Source: Vibrio coralliilyticus ATCC BAA-450 (lineage in GTDB: Bacteria > Pseudomonadota > Gammaproteobacteria > Enterobacterales > Vibrionaceae). From it: a DNA stretch of 64,000 bases. Both the position numbers and the translations under genes were made by a program. The notes under the pieces were generated by a model, which did no database searches, was not told the origin of the DNA, and was given only the letters and a program-made list of their open reading frames with translations. Below, piece by piece: positions 19,915 through 29,544 of this stretch. The stretch lies in contig NZ_ACZN01000016.1 in NCBI RefSeq assembly GCF_000176135.1, positions 682,001-746,000 of the forward strand. The letters are read 5' to 3'. Each line of letters begins with the position of its first letter. Within the stretch, counting starts at the first letter, position 1.

Positions 19915-21264
19915 ATGAAGAAAATCCTCAATAATCAAATTGGCATGAAGTTTGGCTTTGTGCTGTTTTTGTTTGTCTTGCTACAAATTCCGATGTCTAT
20001 GGTCAGTGGCCTTGTTTCTGAGCGCTCATATCGCCAACAAGAAGTTAGAGATGAGATCGCACGCAGCAGTAGTGGCGAACAACGCATTATTGGCCCCTTT
20101 ATCGCGATTGATTTTACGGAAACCGTTCGTCGTGAAGACAGAACTTACAACGTTGAGCGTCAGGCTTACATTTTGCCAAACACTTTTGATATGTCTGCTC
20201 ATCTGGAAAGTTTCGAGAAATATCGTGGTATCTACAAAGCGCGCTTGTACAAAGCGCAAAGTGCGCTCAAAGGATCCTTTGATTTGTCAGCATTGAACGA
20301 GTTTGAGCAATATAAAATCGAACAAATTAAAATGGTGGTTGGCGTAAAAGACAGCCGTGGGCTAGTGAAATTGGACGAAACGAAGCTTGGAGGCGAGGCA
20401 TTTGGTGTTGTGCCGGGAACCGGTATCAAGCAACTAGCTCAAGGGTTTCATACTCAGCTAAATGTAGCGCATTTAGACCTTTCTCAGCCCCTCGATTTTG
20501 ATCTTAACTTCTTATTGCAGGGGATGGGGAAGCTTCAGGTAACCCCTATCGGGAAAACCACAACCGTGGAATTGTCTTCAGAGTGGCCGCATCCGAGCTT
20601 CATCGGTGATTACCTGCCGATAGAATCCGCCGTGTCTGAATCTGGGTTCAGCGCACAATGGGCGAGCAATAACTTTTCATCCAATATCACGCAGCTGTTT
20701 AAAAACTGCATGGAAGAAGAATCGTCCTGCTATGAGTTGGAACAGCGTCAAATGGGTGTTGACCTGATTGATCCGGTCGATCATTACCTCAAGTCGCATC
20801 GTGCCATTAACTACTCGCTTCTTGTCATTACACTCGTGTTTGCCAGCTTCTTTTTGCTCGAATTGTTTCAGGCTCGCCCTGTCCATCCTGTTCAATACGG
20901 TTTTGTGGGTCTCGCTCTGGCACTGTTCTATCTATTGCTGATTTCACTCAGTGAACACACTGGGTTTAACTGGGCCTATGTTATCTCAGTATTGGCTTCT
21001 ACCTGCCTACTGAGTGTCTATGTAGGCGGTATGTTGGACAGTACCAAGCACGGTACAGTATTTGGTGTGAGTTTATTGTGTCTATACGGACTACTCTTCG
21101 GGCTACTTCAGGCTGAAAGCTACGCACTCCTGATGGGGACGCTATTGTGCTTTGTGATTCTCAGTTTCGTGATGGTGATAACCAGAAACGTAGATTGGTA
21201 TGAACGCAGTAAAAAAGCCGTAGATAGAGCGAACGACGAACAAGCGGGTAGTACAGATGCGTAA
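19915..21264 (+). CDS. creD: Cell envelope protein CreD
   Basis: Inner-membrane protein of 449 residues. N-terminal helix (FGFVLFLFVLLQIPMSMVSGLV) followed by the SERSYRQQEVRDEIARSS...RIIGPFIAI signature of CreD, a large periplasmic domain, then a cluster of five or six helices from about residue 295 on. The ATG is preceded by TAAGGAGAAGAAAA. CreD contributes to envelope stability and beta-lactam response in other bacteria and is the main output of CreBC. The direct repeat in front supports CreB control. Confidence 0.93.
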   Translation: MKKILNNQIGMKFGFVLFLFVLLQIPMSMVSGLVSERSYRQQEVRDEIARSSSGEQRIIGPFIAIDFTETVRREDRTYNVERQAYILPNTFDMSAHLESFEKYRGIYKARLYKAQSALKGSFDLSALNEFEQYKIEQIKMVVGVKDSRGLVKLDETKLGGEAFGVVPGTGIKQLAQGFHTQLNVAHLDLSQPLDFDLNFLLQGMGKLQVTPIGKTTTVELSSEWPHPSFIGDYLPIESAVSESGFSAQWASNNFSSNITQLFKNCMEEESSCYELEQRQMGVDLIDPVDHYLKSHRAINYSLLVITLVFASFFLLELFQARPVHPVQYGFVGLALALFYLLLISLSEHTGFNWAYVISVLASTCLLSVYVGGMLDSTKHGTVFGVSLLCLYGLLFGLLQAESYALLMGTLLCFVILSFVMVITRNVDWYERSKKAVDRANDEQAGSTDA

Positions 21265-21742
21265 CACGAAGTCGCATGAAATTAGTCAGAGCCGTAATTG
21301 CGGCTCTTCTTCCCGCATTAATGTCCGTTTTTCGAAATATCATGCTCTGGTGAGTTTGATGATGCTTGTCGTGCTGATTTTTATTGCTGGTTATGTTCGG
21401 GACAGTTTCATCAGGCCGACGTTTGGAGATATCCTGGTTGTGGTGTGGCTCTACTACACCATAGCGTTAGTGATTCGAATTGATCCTAAGGTTTTAGCAA
21501 TGCTGGTGGTCGGGATTGCAACTTTGGTTGAGCTTAGTCAGTACTCTCAGTTGGCACAATGGTTGGGGGTTGACCCTACTTCTCCGCTTTACGTTGTTCT
21601 GGGAGCGACTTTTGACTGGAAGGACTTGTTTGCGTATGGCGTGGGAGGTGTTCTTTGTGTGATTTTGGAGAGCGGATTGTTCTACAGGGATGGCGCTCTA
21701 TCATCTGACGTGAAAAGAGGGAAAGTTGATGAATCATCTTAA
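21257..21742 (+). CDS. DUF2809 membrane protein
   Basis: Protein of 161 residues with about four helices and the DUF2809 signature (GDILVVVWLYYTIALVIRIDPKVLA...GATFDWKDLFAYGVGG). It overlaps the end of creD by 8 bp and is probably cotranscribed with it. The first ~30 residues are polar and could be an overcalled start; an internal Met near residue 35 begins the first helix. Function unknown. Confidence 0.82.
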   Translation: MRNTKSHEISQSRNCGSSSRINVRFSKYHALVSLMMLVVLIFIAGYVRDSFIRPTFGDILVVVWLYYTIALVIRIDPKVLAMLVVGIATLVELSQYSQLAQWLGVDPTSPLYVVLGATFDWKDLFAYGVGGVLCVILESGLFYRDGALSSDVKRGKVDESS

Positions 21743-21854
21743 ACCTCGCCGGATCGTCAAAAAGCGAGTCCGGCGCAGTTTGCTTGAGAAAGTGTTTATA
21801 TGGTCTCGTAAGCAAGGGCATCGTGAGCGAGTAGTCGCTAATCGAGCTATTTAG
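21729..21854 (+). CDS. Possible 41-residue basic peptide at the end of the cre operon
   Basis: A short open frame starting inside the DUF2809 gene (14-bp overlap) with GAGGG seven bases before its ATG. The peptide is strongly basic (MNHLKPRRIVKKRVRRSLLE, then VFIWSRKQGHRERVVANRA). It ends inside the 3' end of the convergent VOC gene by 8 bp. It could be a real arginine-rich small protein or chance; comparative data are needed to decide. Confidence 0.35.
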   Translation: MNHLKPRRIVKKRVRRSLLEKVFIWSRKQGHRERVVANRAI

Positions 21855-22239
21855 TTTGTGCCTGATAAATCTCAAGCGGCAACCCGTCTGGATCTTGGAA
21901 AAAAGTAAAGGCTTTTCCGGTGAATTCATCAATGCGCACAGGCTCCACCTCAATCCCTTTGCTTTCGAGATAGCTTTTGACGTCTTCAACACTATCGACT
22001 TCAAAGGCGAGATGGCGAAGGCCTTGCGCTTCTGGGAAACTTGGCCTTTCTGGAGCGCCGGGAAAGCTGAACAGTTCAATTTGCGATCCATCTGGGAGCT
22101 CTAAATCGAGCTTGTAAGAACTTCTCGCCTCTCGGTAGTTTTCGGCTAGGATTTTTAACCCCAATACTTGGGTATAAAACTGCTTAGATACTGGGTAATC
22201 AGAGCAAATAATCGCAACGTGATGAATTTTATTAAACAT
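21847..22239 (-). CDS. VOC family protein, YaeR/GloA2-like
   Basis: Small metal-binding vicinal-oxygen-chelate protein of 130 residues, full length for the family. The sequence matches the YaeR pattern: VHHVAIICSDY-type opening (KIHHVAIICSDYPVSKQFY), YREARSSYKLDL, IELFSFPGAPERPS, LRHLAFEV and FFQDPDGLPLEIY. Candidate metal ligands are the His in HHVAI, the Glu in IELFSF, the His in LRHLAF and the Glu in LPLEIY. Members resemble glyoxalase I but the true substrate is usually unknown. Separate from the LysR gene upstream by 11 bp. Confidence 0.9.
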   Translation of the reverse strand: MFNKIHHVAIICSDYPVSKQFYTQVLGLKILAENYREARSSYKLDLELPDGSQIELFSFPGAPERPSFPEAQGLRHLAFEVDSVEDVKSYLESKGIEVEPVRIDEFTGKAFTFFQDPDGLPLEIYQAQTK

Positions 22240-22250
22240 TGGTATTCTCG

Positions 22251-23177
22251 TTAACTGTTGGCGAGTTTATCGCCTAATGCTTGGCTGATGTAGTCAATAA
22301 AGACACGTAGACGAGCGGGCATATATTTGGTTTGCGGGTACTGCATAGCGACTGCGCCATGGTAGTTACTTTTGATCGTCCAATCTGAAAGAACGGGTAC
22401 AACTTGTTGCTTTTCGATGGCTTCCGCAATAACAAAATCATGAAAGATGCCAATACCGAGCGCATTTTTGACACCAGTGAGACGCATTTGTGAGTGGTTC
22501 ACCGCATATCGACCTGAGACCGTCATCGAATGGAATTCGTCGTCTTTAAAGAAGTCCCAGATATTATCTCGCTCAGTTTCGGCCAAATAAAGGCAGTCAT
22601 GATGTTGCAGATCAGTTGGGTGGGAAGGCATACCACGTTTATGTATGTATTCAGGGCTGGCACAAAGGACAAGGTTCGTTTTTCCAACTTCTTTAAGCAC
22701 TAAGTTTTCATCAGGTTTGTCAGTAAGTTTGAACGCGACATCGATCCTGTCTTTGAGTAGATCGATCTCGCCATCAGCGACACGTAGCTTCAGCTGAATG
22801 TCTGGATATTGCTGCAAAAACGGAACAACAAAAGGCTGTAAAACGGAGTTGAGAAAAGCTTCTGGTGCTGCAATGGTAAGAGAGCCTGTCGCTTGTTTGT
22901 GATCGGTTGTTGATAGCTCCCAAGCTTGCTGGGCGGCGTTTACCATCACAATCGCCTGATCATAAACTTGCTGCCCAGTGGGCGTGATAACGAGTTTTCG
23001 TGTCGTGCGCTCAAACAGCTTTACGGACAGGGCAGACTCAAGTCGAGTGATCAATTTACTCAGTGCGGAAGGAGTTACATCGAGCTTTTTTGCGGCAGCA
23101 GTAAAGCTACCCTCATCAACGATCAAAATGAAGGATGCAAGATCTGGGAGCAAAGCGATAAGTTTTGAATTAACCAA
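22251..23177 (-). CDS. LysR family transcriptional regulator
   Basis: LysR-type regulator of about 308 residues: winged helix (DLASFILIVDEGSFTAAAKKLDVTPSALSKLITRLE) followed by the effector-binding domain (IQLKLRVADGEIDLLKDRIDVAFKL). The start is uncertain. I give the TTG ending at 23177, which produces a normal-length protein, although its ribosome site is poor; a longer frame back to 23285 would overlap a divergent small gene. It may control the VOC gene 11 bp downstream, or the divergent 36-residue peptide. Confidence 0.85.
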   Translation of the reverse strand: MVNSKLIALLPDLASFILIVDEGSFTAAAKKLDVTPSALSKLITRLESALSVKLFERTTRKLVITPTGQQVYDQAIVMVNAAQQAWELSTTDHKQATGSLTIAAPEAFLNSVLQPFVVPFLQQYPDIQLKLRVADGEIDLLKDRIDVAFKLTDKPDENLVLKEVGKTNLVLCASPEYIHKRGMPSHPTDLQHHDCLYLAETERDNIWDFFKDDEFHSMTVSGRYAVNHSQMRLTGVKNALGIGIFHDFVIAEAIEKQQVVPVLSDWTIKSNYHGAVAMQYPQTKYMPARLRVFIDYISQALGDKLANS

Positions 23178-23279
23178 ATTGAAACCGTGATATGTCTTTA
23201 AATTGAGAATTAAATCGGTTGTTAATGAATTGTTGAATCGATAAGGTGGCGAAATGTTAAACAGCAAGAGGTACTCAAA

Positions 23280-23390
23280 ATGCAAGAACCAGGCTTTCTT
23301 CTTGACTTGGGCTCAATGATGCAAGATATCTTGCTGGCCGCGTTCGCTGTCGTATTGCTCACCATAGTCACCTTAGTGTTAGAAAAGTAA
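23280..23390 (+). CDS. Small single-helix membrane peptide (36 aa)
   Basis: Open frame with GAGG eight bases before the ATG and a strong hairpin terminator directly after it. The peptide has an acidic N-terminus (MQEPGFLLDLGSMMQ) and one hydrophobic helix (ILLAAFAVVLLTIVTLVLEK). It is divergent from the LysR regulator. Having its own ribosome site and terminator supports a real gene; no family is recognised. Confidence 0.6.
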   Translation: MQEPGFLLDLGSMMQDILLAAFAVVLLTIVTLVLEK

Positions 23391-23412
23391 CACGCGCATT
23401 CTTTTATGTCAC

Positions 23413-23456
23413 CAAAACAGGCGGATAGGTTAGATTAACCAGCGCCTGTTTTGTGT
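23413..23456 (+). terminator. Terminator after the 36-residue peptide gene
   Basis: Outer stem CAAAACAGGCG (23413-23423) with CGCCTGTTTTG (23443-23453), inner stem GGTTA/TAACC with a GAT loop, followed by TGTTT. Confidence 0.8.
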
Positions 23457-23522
23457 TTCTTCCATGTCTCCAATTCATTTCCAGTATAAACTACACTAAA
23501 AATAAACTTCGGTAAGTTGGCG

Positions 23523-24335
23523 ATGAATAAAGAAAATTTCAGCGAGCGTTTGAAGCAGTTACGCGAAGAGCGACAATTGTCTCAAGAAGAATTAGCAGAT
23601 CTACTTTCCAGTTCCCATCGCGCCTTTTCTGGTGTCAATCAGGTGATGATCAGTCAGTGGGAAAGGGGGAAAACCACACCGAGTTTCGTCCGTCGCGTCG
23701 GCTTAGCGAGTTTCTTTCAAGTTGAATATGACTTTTCCGTTGAAGAAATGTCTCAAGTAAAGTCGGCAACGAAACTGATGAATCGCCCCTTCAATTCAGA
23801 CGTTGCCTATGACTACGAGATTACTCAGGTTGATACGTATAACTTTTCCTCTTTACCGGAAAAAGAACTGGCGTTGATACGCTCTATGCACGCAAAACTT
23901 TATGGTTTTGATTTTCTTGATACGACTCAGCGATTTGGGTTTTCTCGGGAAGGTATCGTCGTGATTTGTTTTCGAAGTGAAGGGTTGTTGGTCGGGCACT
24001 TTGCTTACACGACAGAGGCCAATATGTTTCTTAGTTTGGGCGCTTCTAGCATTATTATTCGCCGACAAATCTTCGATTATTTATCAAAGAATTTAGAAGA
24101 TACGTTTGTCAGTTTCCCAACCATCGACCCTGCAATGAGCCAGTTTTTGTACGACTTGTACTTTGAGCCTTGCTGCCATCAGCACGGTTTTATCTTTTAT
24201 CGTGCTGACATTAAGAAAGTCATTGAGAATCCTTTCTCTCAAACGATACAAAACAGACACGATGTCTACTTTAAGTACATTCGTTACCATGACCTGAAGC
24301 AAAAGAAGAAAAGTGTTGAGTTCCTTATAGGTTGA
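23523..24335 (+). CDS. XRE family regulator with uncharacterised C-terminal domain
   Basis: Protein of 270 residues. The N-terminal helix-turn-helix (FSERLKQLREERQLSQEELADLL...NQVMISQWERGKTTPS) covers residues 5-60 and is a standard Cro/CI type. The rest (about 200 residues) is a mixed alpha/beta domain that I do not recognise; it has an LIRSMHAKLYGFDFLD segment and a double cysteine in FEPCCHQHGF. The ATG at 23523 is chosen over an in-frame TTG two codons earlier. Its last 11 bases overlap the convergent receiver/TPR gene. Confidence 0.82.
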   Translation: MNKENFSERLKQLREERQLSQEELADLLSSSHRAFSGVNQVMISQWERGKTTPSFVRRVGLASFFQVEYDFSVEEMSQVKSATKLMNRPFNSDVAYDYEITQVDTYNFSSLPEKELALIRSMHAKLYGFDFLDTTQRFGFSREGIVVICFRSEGLLVGHFAYTTEANMFLSLGASSIIIRRQIFDYLSKNLEDTFVSFPTIDPAMSQFLYDLYFEPCCHQHGFIFYRADIKKVIENPFSQTIQNRHDVYFKYIRYHDLKQKKKSVEFLIG

Positions 24336-25932
24336 TCTTAATTAATTCATACTCTGATCTTAGTCTCATCAGATCCGATGTAAGACCCAGCGATTCGTAG
24401 CTGTCTTTGAGAAAAGCAATACTCGACTCAATATGGGATATGATCTCTTTGGTTCTTTTCACTTTCCGTCGTTTCACTATGTCGGAGAGCTGAGATATGA
24501 ACCCTTCATGATACCGAGTATTTAAAGGTGATGAGTGAGTCATTGACACCAATGCCGAGAGGTCGTCATCTCGATTGGTATCGTAATACAATTCCCTTTT
24601 GTCACTCATTTGAACTAATTGGCCAAGAATTTTTGAGGTTAAAATGGCCAGATAATCTTTCTCTATGAAACTCATCCTTTGCTGATAAAGCTTTTGGAGC
24701 TTCGAATATAAGCCTAATTGATAACAAGCAAGAGCCAAAAGTATCAGCACTAGATTATCTTTTGCATACAGCGCCTTATCAAAAAAGGCATCAATCCGTT
24801 GACCAGTCAGAAATAAGCTCTTCCTGTCGTAGTGTTTGAGAATATATACAAACAAAAAATAGAGCTGATGTTGCGATTCTTTGCTTGGCGCTATTTTGTT
24901 TAGATCGTTGACTTCCAAGACTTTGTTTTTATTTTCAAAAGTACTACTTAGAGAGACGAGCCCCTGTAGAAATACAAACAGACGCTTATCTAACAACGGG
25001 TTGGTTTTGTTACTGCGTAGAAAATGACCAAGTGAATCTAAAGTTGCATCGTAGTCTAGTGCTAGCAGGTGTACGAGAGCGGCTTTAACGGACTTCTCAT
25101 GGTCGTCATTCACTTTAGAGTAATGTGATAGCAGATACTGGTAATCGTCACCTTCAAGCTGACTTTCATTTAATACCCAATGGACTCTGGGGTGGTCTTT
25201 GAGCGTCGTTGTGGTGTAAAGAATATCACTGATTTTTTGACTATCGTTTTGCAGGCTATAAAGCTCAATTAAGAGGACTGAAGGCCACTCCTGTTGAGCT
25301 CCAATAAATGGTTGGCAAAGCTCAACAGCTTCTTCAAAGCGGTCCAATTTAATGAGTGATAGGCAACGAAGACGAAGCATGTCGTTAGCGACTTTCGGGG
25401 GTAGGCATTCGTCTTGTGTTAGTTCCAGCACATCATGATAACGCTTTTGAAAGTAGGCATTTTTAAGCGATTTTAGCCGCAATGCTTTCTCCGTAATCTG
25501 CCCAAACTTAGATAGAAATTGATTGTGGTTGAAGGGCTTAGCAATGAATCCGTCAGGCAAAAATGCATCGATTTGACGAACTGTATCAATGTCTGTCGCG
25601 TTGTCAGTAATGATCAATGCGGTCAAGTGAGCGCGAACCTGCTCTTTCTCAAGGTATCGAAAGAATTCACGGCCTTGAGGTTGGCTCTTAAAATTGAATG
25701 AACAAATAATGACGTCAAAGTATGAACCTGAATCTTTGCTCTCTCTTAGGTATTTCGCTGCAAGTTTGGTGTCGGAGGCATGAGTAATGCTTTTGTCATC
25801 GACCTTTAGTTGCATCAACATCTTTTTGATGCTTTGCGCAAATAGAGTGCTTTCATCAACCACTAAAACTCGAAACTGAGCGATAACATTTTGGTGCTGC
25901 AGTGGCACTGGGTTTGATGCTCGAATTATCAT
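24325..25932 (-). CDS. Receiver-like domain protein with TPR-rich C-terminus
   Basis: Protein of 535 residues. Residues about 20-145 are a CheY-like receiver (FRVLVVDESTLFAQSIKKML; conserved Lys in FIAKPFNHNQFL), but the phosphorylation region reads DVIICSFNFKSQPQG, with Ser where Asp is expected. Residues about 165-535 are helical repeats of TPR type (YHDVLELTQDECLPP, DRFEEAVELCQPF). Similar receiver-TPR proteins occur in vibrios with c-di-GMP genes. The ATG overlaps the stop of the EAL gene by four bases, so it is translated together with the phosphodiesterase. Confidence 0.85.
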   Translation of the reverse strand: MIIRASNPVPLQHQNVIAQFRVLVVDESTLFAQSIKKMLMQLKVDDKSITHASDTKLAAKYLRESKDSGSYFDVIICSFNFKSQPQGREFFRYLEKEQVRAHLTALIITDNATDIDTVRQIDAFLPDGFIAKPFNHNQFLSKFGQITEKALRLKSLKNAYFQKRYHDVLELTQDECLPPKVANDMLRLRCLSLIKLDRFEEAVELCQPFIGAQQEWPSVLLIELYSLQNDSQKISDILYTTTTLKDHPRVHWVLNESQLEGDDYQYLLSHYSKVNDDHEKSVKAALVHLLALDYDATLDSLGHFLRSNKTNPLLDKRLFVFLQGLVSLSSTFENKNKVLEVNDLNKIAPSKESQHQLYFLFVYILKHYDRKSLFLTGQRIDAFFDKALYAKDNLVLILLALACYQLGLYSKLQKLYQQRMSFIEKDYLAILTSKILGQLVQMSDKRELYYDTNRDDDLSALVSMTHSSPLNTRYHEGFISQLSDIVKRRKVKRTKEIISHIESSIAFLKDSYESLGLTSDLMRLRSEYELIKINL

Positions 25933-26663
25933 GCTGCAATCTGCCTTAGTTCGTGGATTCGTACCGGTTTTGAGAAATGAAAGCCCTGATAGGTATCAAA
26001 CCCCAGATTGCGAATGTAAATTCGAGTGTCAGAATCTTCCACACCCTCCGCCACAGAGGTGATGCCAAAGTCACGGCAAAATTGAAGAATGTTTTTGATG
26101 AGTGCCGCACTGCGCATCTCATTATTGTTGATAATGGAACGGTCGAACTTTATTTCATCGATGTTCAGACTTAGCACTTTATTGAAGTTTGAATAGCCAG
26201 CGCCAAAGTCGTCGATAGAGATTTTAATCCCCATGTTCTGGAATGCTTTCACTTGTGGCGAAACTTGCTCATCCAACTCTTCACTCTCACTCAGTTCAAA
26301 GGTCAGGCGTGCAGCCGGGATTGAATACTCCCAAAGTAGCTCTCGGACGCGCTCGATGTTTTCTGGGTTGATGAGCACCTGATGGCTGATATTGATCGCT
26401 AAGCCAATATTGGCACCAATGCCTTTCACGTCTTTCAGAGATTGCTCCAAGACGATGAAAAATATCGCTTCTTCATAACCAAGCTCAAAAGCTCTCTCAA
26501 TGAAGTGCGAAGGCAGATAGATGCCTTGGCCCGGAATGTCGAGCCTGAACAGTGCTTCCACGCCTTGGATCTTTTCGAAGCTCGGTTCCACTTTTGGTTG
26601 ATAAACGCATGTATGCCAACCGTTCGAAAAAGCGTCACGGATTAGCTGATCAGATAAGGTCAT
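25929..26663 (-). CDS. EAL domain c-di-GMP phosphodiesterase
   Basis: Stand-alone EAL domain of 244 residues. All catalytic motifs are intact: EALFR, LAINIS (Asn), FELSESE (Glu), IDDFGAGYSN (Asp pair), IKFDRSI (Lys), VAEGVED (Glu) and QGFHFSKP (Gln). It should hydrolyse c-di-GMP to pGpG. The ATG at 26663 is used; an in-frame TTG two codons earlier is less likely. It forms a two-gene operon with the receiver/TPR protein, which may tune its activity by protein contact; that is inference. Confidence 0.93.
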   Translation of the reverse strand: MTLSDQLIRDAFSNGWHTCVYQPKVEPSFEKIQGVEALFRLDIPGQGIYLPSHFIERAFELGYEEAIFFIVLEQSLKDVKGIGANIGLAINISHQVLINPENIERVRELLWEYSIPAARLTFELSESEELDEQVSPQVKAFQNMGIKISIDDFGAGYSNFNKVLSLNIDEIKFDRSIINNNEMRSAALIKNILQFCRDFGITSVAEGVEDSDTRIYIRNLGFDTYQGFHFSKPVRIHELRQIAA

Positions 26664-26978
26664 GTGCAATGCTCGTTAGTTAAAAGTTAAGGGCGGGCAT
26701 TGTGAGGGCTTGTGATTTAGGGCTCCATATCGTTTTCAGATAGAAATTTTCTATTTGATATGAAGCGCGAAATTTCATCACACAAAACATGGATTGTGAT
26801 TGCTATCATAAAAATTCTTTATTTGTGCCTGGAATTCACTAATGTTTTTCCATCTGGTGGGATAATGAAAATAGCGTGCTTGAATTACACTTAGGGCAAC
26901 TTTTGACGCCTTCGAATTTGAAAACGAAGGTGATGAATAAGCAATGTGCTTAACATAATAACTAGGAAGGAATTTGAA
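26664..26978. other. Intergenic region between the EAL gene and kbl
   Basis: Divergent promoter region of about 315 bp, AT-rich. I see no palindrome or direct repeat strong enough to assign to a regulator. Confidence 0.5.
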
Positions 26979-28175
26979 ATGTCTTCTGCATTCTACGAAC
27001 AGATCAAACAACAGATTGAAGAAGTAAAGGCTGAAGGTCTTTACAAGTCAGAGCGCGTTATCACTTCTCAACAGCAAGCGGCTGTGAAAATTTCTACAGG
27101 CGAAGAAGTGCTTAACTTCTGTGCTAACAACTACCTTGGTCTTGCTAACCACCCAGAGCTAATTGAAGCGGGTAAAGCAGGCATGGATAAGCACGGCTTT
27201 GGTATGGCGTCTGTTCGTTTCATTTGTGGTACTCAAGATATCCACAAAGAGCTGGAGCAAAAGCTTTCTACGTTCCTTGGTAAAGAAGACACAATCCTAT
27301 ACACCTCTTGTTTTGACGCTAACGCTGGTTTGTTCGAAACGATTCTGGGTAAAGAAGACGCGATCATCTCTGACGCGCTTAACCACGCTTCAATCATCGA
27401 TGGTGTTCGCCTATGTAAAGCAATGCGCTTCCGTTACTCAAACAACAACATGGAAGAGCTTGAGCAGCAGCTAATCGCAGCTAAAGAAGCGGGCGCTCGT
27501 AACATCCTTATCGTTACAGACGGCGTATTCTCAATGGACGGCGTAGTAGCTAACCTGCCAGCTATCTGTGACCTTGCTGACAAGTACGGCGCACTGACTA
27601 TGGTCGATGACTCTCACGCGGTGGGTTTCATGGGCAAAACAGGCGCAGGTACTCACGAGTACCACGATGTGGTTGACCGTATCGACATCATCACAGGCAC
27701 GCTAGGTAAAGCTATGGGCGGCGCTTCAGGTGGCTATACTTCAGGTAAAGCAGAAGTGATTGACTGGCTACGTCAGCGTTCTCGTCCATATCTGTTCTCA
27801 AACTCGGTAGCACCAGCCATCGTTAATGCTTCTATCCGAGTTCTTGATCTTCTAGAGCAAAGTGGTGACCTACGTGACCGTCTATGGGAAAACGCAGCAC
27901 ATTTCCGCACTCGTATGGAAGCCGCTGGTTTCACTATGGGTGGCGCTGACCACGCGATCATTCCAATCATGCTTGGCGATGCGAAAGTTGCGGCTGAGTT
28001 CGCAGAGCGTGCCCTAGAAAAAGGCATTTACGTTATTGGCTTCTCTTTCCCAGTAGTACCAAAAGGCCAAGCACGTATTCGTACACAAATGTCTGCGGCA
28101 CACTCGCGTGAGCAACTTGATCGCGCCATCGACGCCTTCATCGAAGTGGGTCGTGACATGGAGATCATTAAGTAA
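26979..28175 (+). CDS. kbl: 2-amino-3-ketobutyrate CoA ligase (glycine C-acetyltransferase)
   Basis: PLP enzyme of 398 residues, exactly the family length, that splits 2-amino-3-oxobutyrate with CoA into glycine and acetyl-CoA. PLP-binding features: [10 protein letters not shown] (Asp and His) and the Schiff-base lysine in [19 protein letters not shown] at 26979 follows AAGGAATTTGAA. It shares one base with the tdh start (TAATG), the usual coupling of the threonine-degradation operon. Confidence 0.97.
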   Translation: MSSAFYEQIKQQIEEVKAEGLYKSERVITSQQQAAVKISTGEEVLNFCANNYLGLANHPELIEAGKAGMDKHGFGMASVRFICGTQDIHKELEQKLSTFLGKEDTILYTSCFDANAGLFETILGKEDAIISDALNHASIIDGVRLCKAMRFRYSNNNMEELEQQLIAAKEAGARNILIVTDGVFSMDGVVANLPAICDLADKYGALTMVDDSHAVGFMGKTGAGTHEYHDVVDRIDIITGTLGKAMGGASGGYTSGKAEVIDWLRQRSRPYLFSNSVAPAIVNASIRVLDLLEQSGDLRDRLWENAAHFRTRMEAAGFTMGGADHAIIPIMLGDAKVAAEFAERALEKGIYVIGFSFPVVPKGQARIRTQMSAAHSREQLDRAIDAFIEVGRDMEIIK

Positions 28176-29206
28176 TGAAAATTAAAGCGCTATCTAAGCT
28201 AAAGCCTGAAGAAGGCATCTGGATGACTGAGGTTGAAAAACCGAAAGTTGGCCATAACGACATTCTGATCAAAATTAAGAAAACTGCGATTTGTGGTACA
28301 GACGTTCATATCTACAACTGGGATGAGTGGTCTCAGAACACGATTCCTGTTCCTATGGTTGTTGGTCATGAATACGTGGGTGAAGTGGTTGCTATTGGTC
28401 AGGAAGTTCGCGGATTCGAAATCGGTGACCGTGTCTCTGGCGAAGGCCACATCACTTGTGGTCACTGTCGTAACTGTCGCGGCGGCCGCACTCACCTATG
28501 CCGTAATACCATTGGTGTGGGTGTAAACCGTGAAGGTGCATTCGCTGAATATCTAGTGATTCCAGCGTTCAATGCATTCAAAATCCCTGAAGGCATCTCA
28601 GACGATCTAGCGTCAATCTTTGACCCGTTCGGCAATGCTGTACATACGGCGCTGTCTTTCGACCTTGTGGGTGAAGACGTACTGATCACAGGCGCTGGCC
28701 CAATCGGTATCATGGCGGCGGCAGTTGCTAAGCACGTAGGTGCTCGTCATGTTGTGATTACAGACGTGAATGAATACCGTCTTGAACTTGCGCGTAAAAT
28801 GGGTGTGACGCGCGCAGTCAACGTTGCGGAAGAAAAGCTTGAAGACGTAATGGAAGAGCTGGGCATGACGGAAGGCTTTGATGTGGGCCTTGAAATGTCA
28901 GGTGTTCAGGCGGCATTTAGCACCATGCTGAAGACAATGAACCACGGTGGCCGAATTGCACTGCTGGGTATTCCGCCATCAGACATGGGTATCGACTGGA
29001 ACCAAGTGATCTTCAAAGGTCTGGTGATTAAAGGTATCTACGGCCGTGAGATGTTCGAAACTTGGTACAAGATGGCATCATTGATTCAATCGGGCTTGGA
29101 TTTGACACCAATCATCACTCACCACTTCAAGGTTGACGATTTCCAAAAAGGCTTTGACGCAATGCGCAGCGGCCAATCAGGTAAAGTGATTCTTGACTGG
29201 GAATAA
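28175..29206 (+). CDS. tdh: L-threonine 3-dehydrogenase
   Basis: Zinc- and NAD-dependent dehydrogenase of 343 residues that oxidises threonine to 2-amino-3-oxobutyrate, the substrate of Kbl. Catalytic zinc ligands: Cys in [12 protein letters not shown] and His-Glu in VVGHEYVG. The structural zinc cluster is [15 protein letters not shown]. The Rossmann nucleotide site is [12 protein letters not shown]. It is followed by a strong terminator. Confidence 0.97.
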   Translation: MKIKALSKLKPEEGIWMTEVEKPKVGHNDILIKIKKTAICGTDVHIYNWDEWSQNTIPVPMVVGHEYVGEVVAIGQEVRGFEIGDRVSGEGHITCGHCRNCRGGRTHLCRNTIGVGVNREGAFAEYLVIPAFNAFKIPEGISDDLASIFDPFGNAVHTALSFDLVGEDVLITGAGPIGIMAAAVAKHVGARHVVITDVNEYRLELARKMGVTRAVNVAEEKLEDVMEELGMTEGFDVGLEMSGVQAAFSTMLKTMNHGGRIALLGIPPSDMGIDWNQVIFKGLVIKGIYGREMFETWYKMASLIQSGLDLTPIITHHFKVDDFQKGFDAMRSGQSGKVILDWE

Positions 29207-29229
29207 TGGAATCTAGATTACTGAATAGT

Positions 29230-29261
29230 AAAAGGCGACAGGTTAACCTGTCGCCTTTTTT
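29230..29261 (+). terminator. Terminator of the kbl-tdh operon
   Basis: Near-perfect palindrome with arms AAAAGGCGACAGGTT / AACCTGTCGCCTTTT followed by TT. Confidence 0.93.
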
Positions 29262-29544
29262 GTTATTTGAGTCACCTAATACTTCTTAGCCAATGTTCAA
29301 GCTATATCAGTGAACTGTCTGGTTAGATAATGAGCATATAGCGGGAAGGGTTTAAATTAAATAAATGATAATAAAAACAATAGATGTCACTAATAATTAT
29401 TTAAATCAATAATATCAAGGAATATTATATTGAATGTCTCAATTAAAATTATTGGTTTAAATAATAAAACAACCCTGACTTATATAATAATCAATTTATA
29501 AATATAATCTCACGCACTATTCATTGATAAGAAAAATATCTTAA

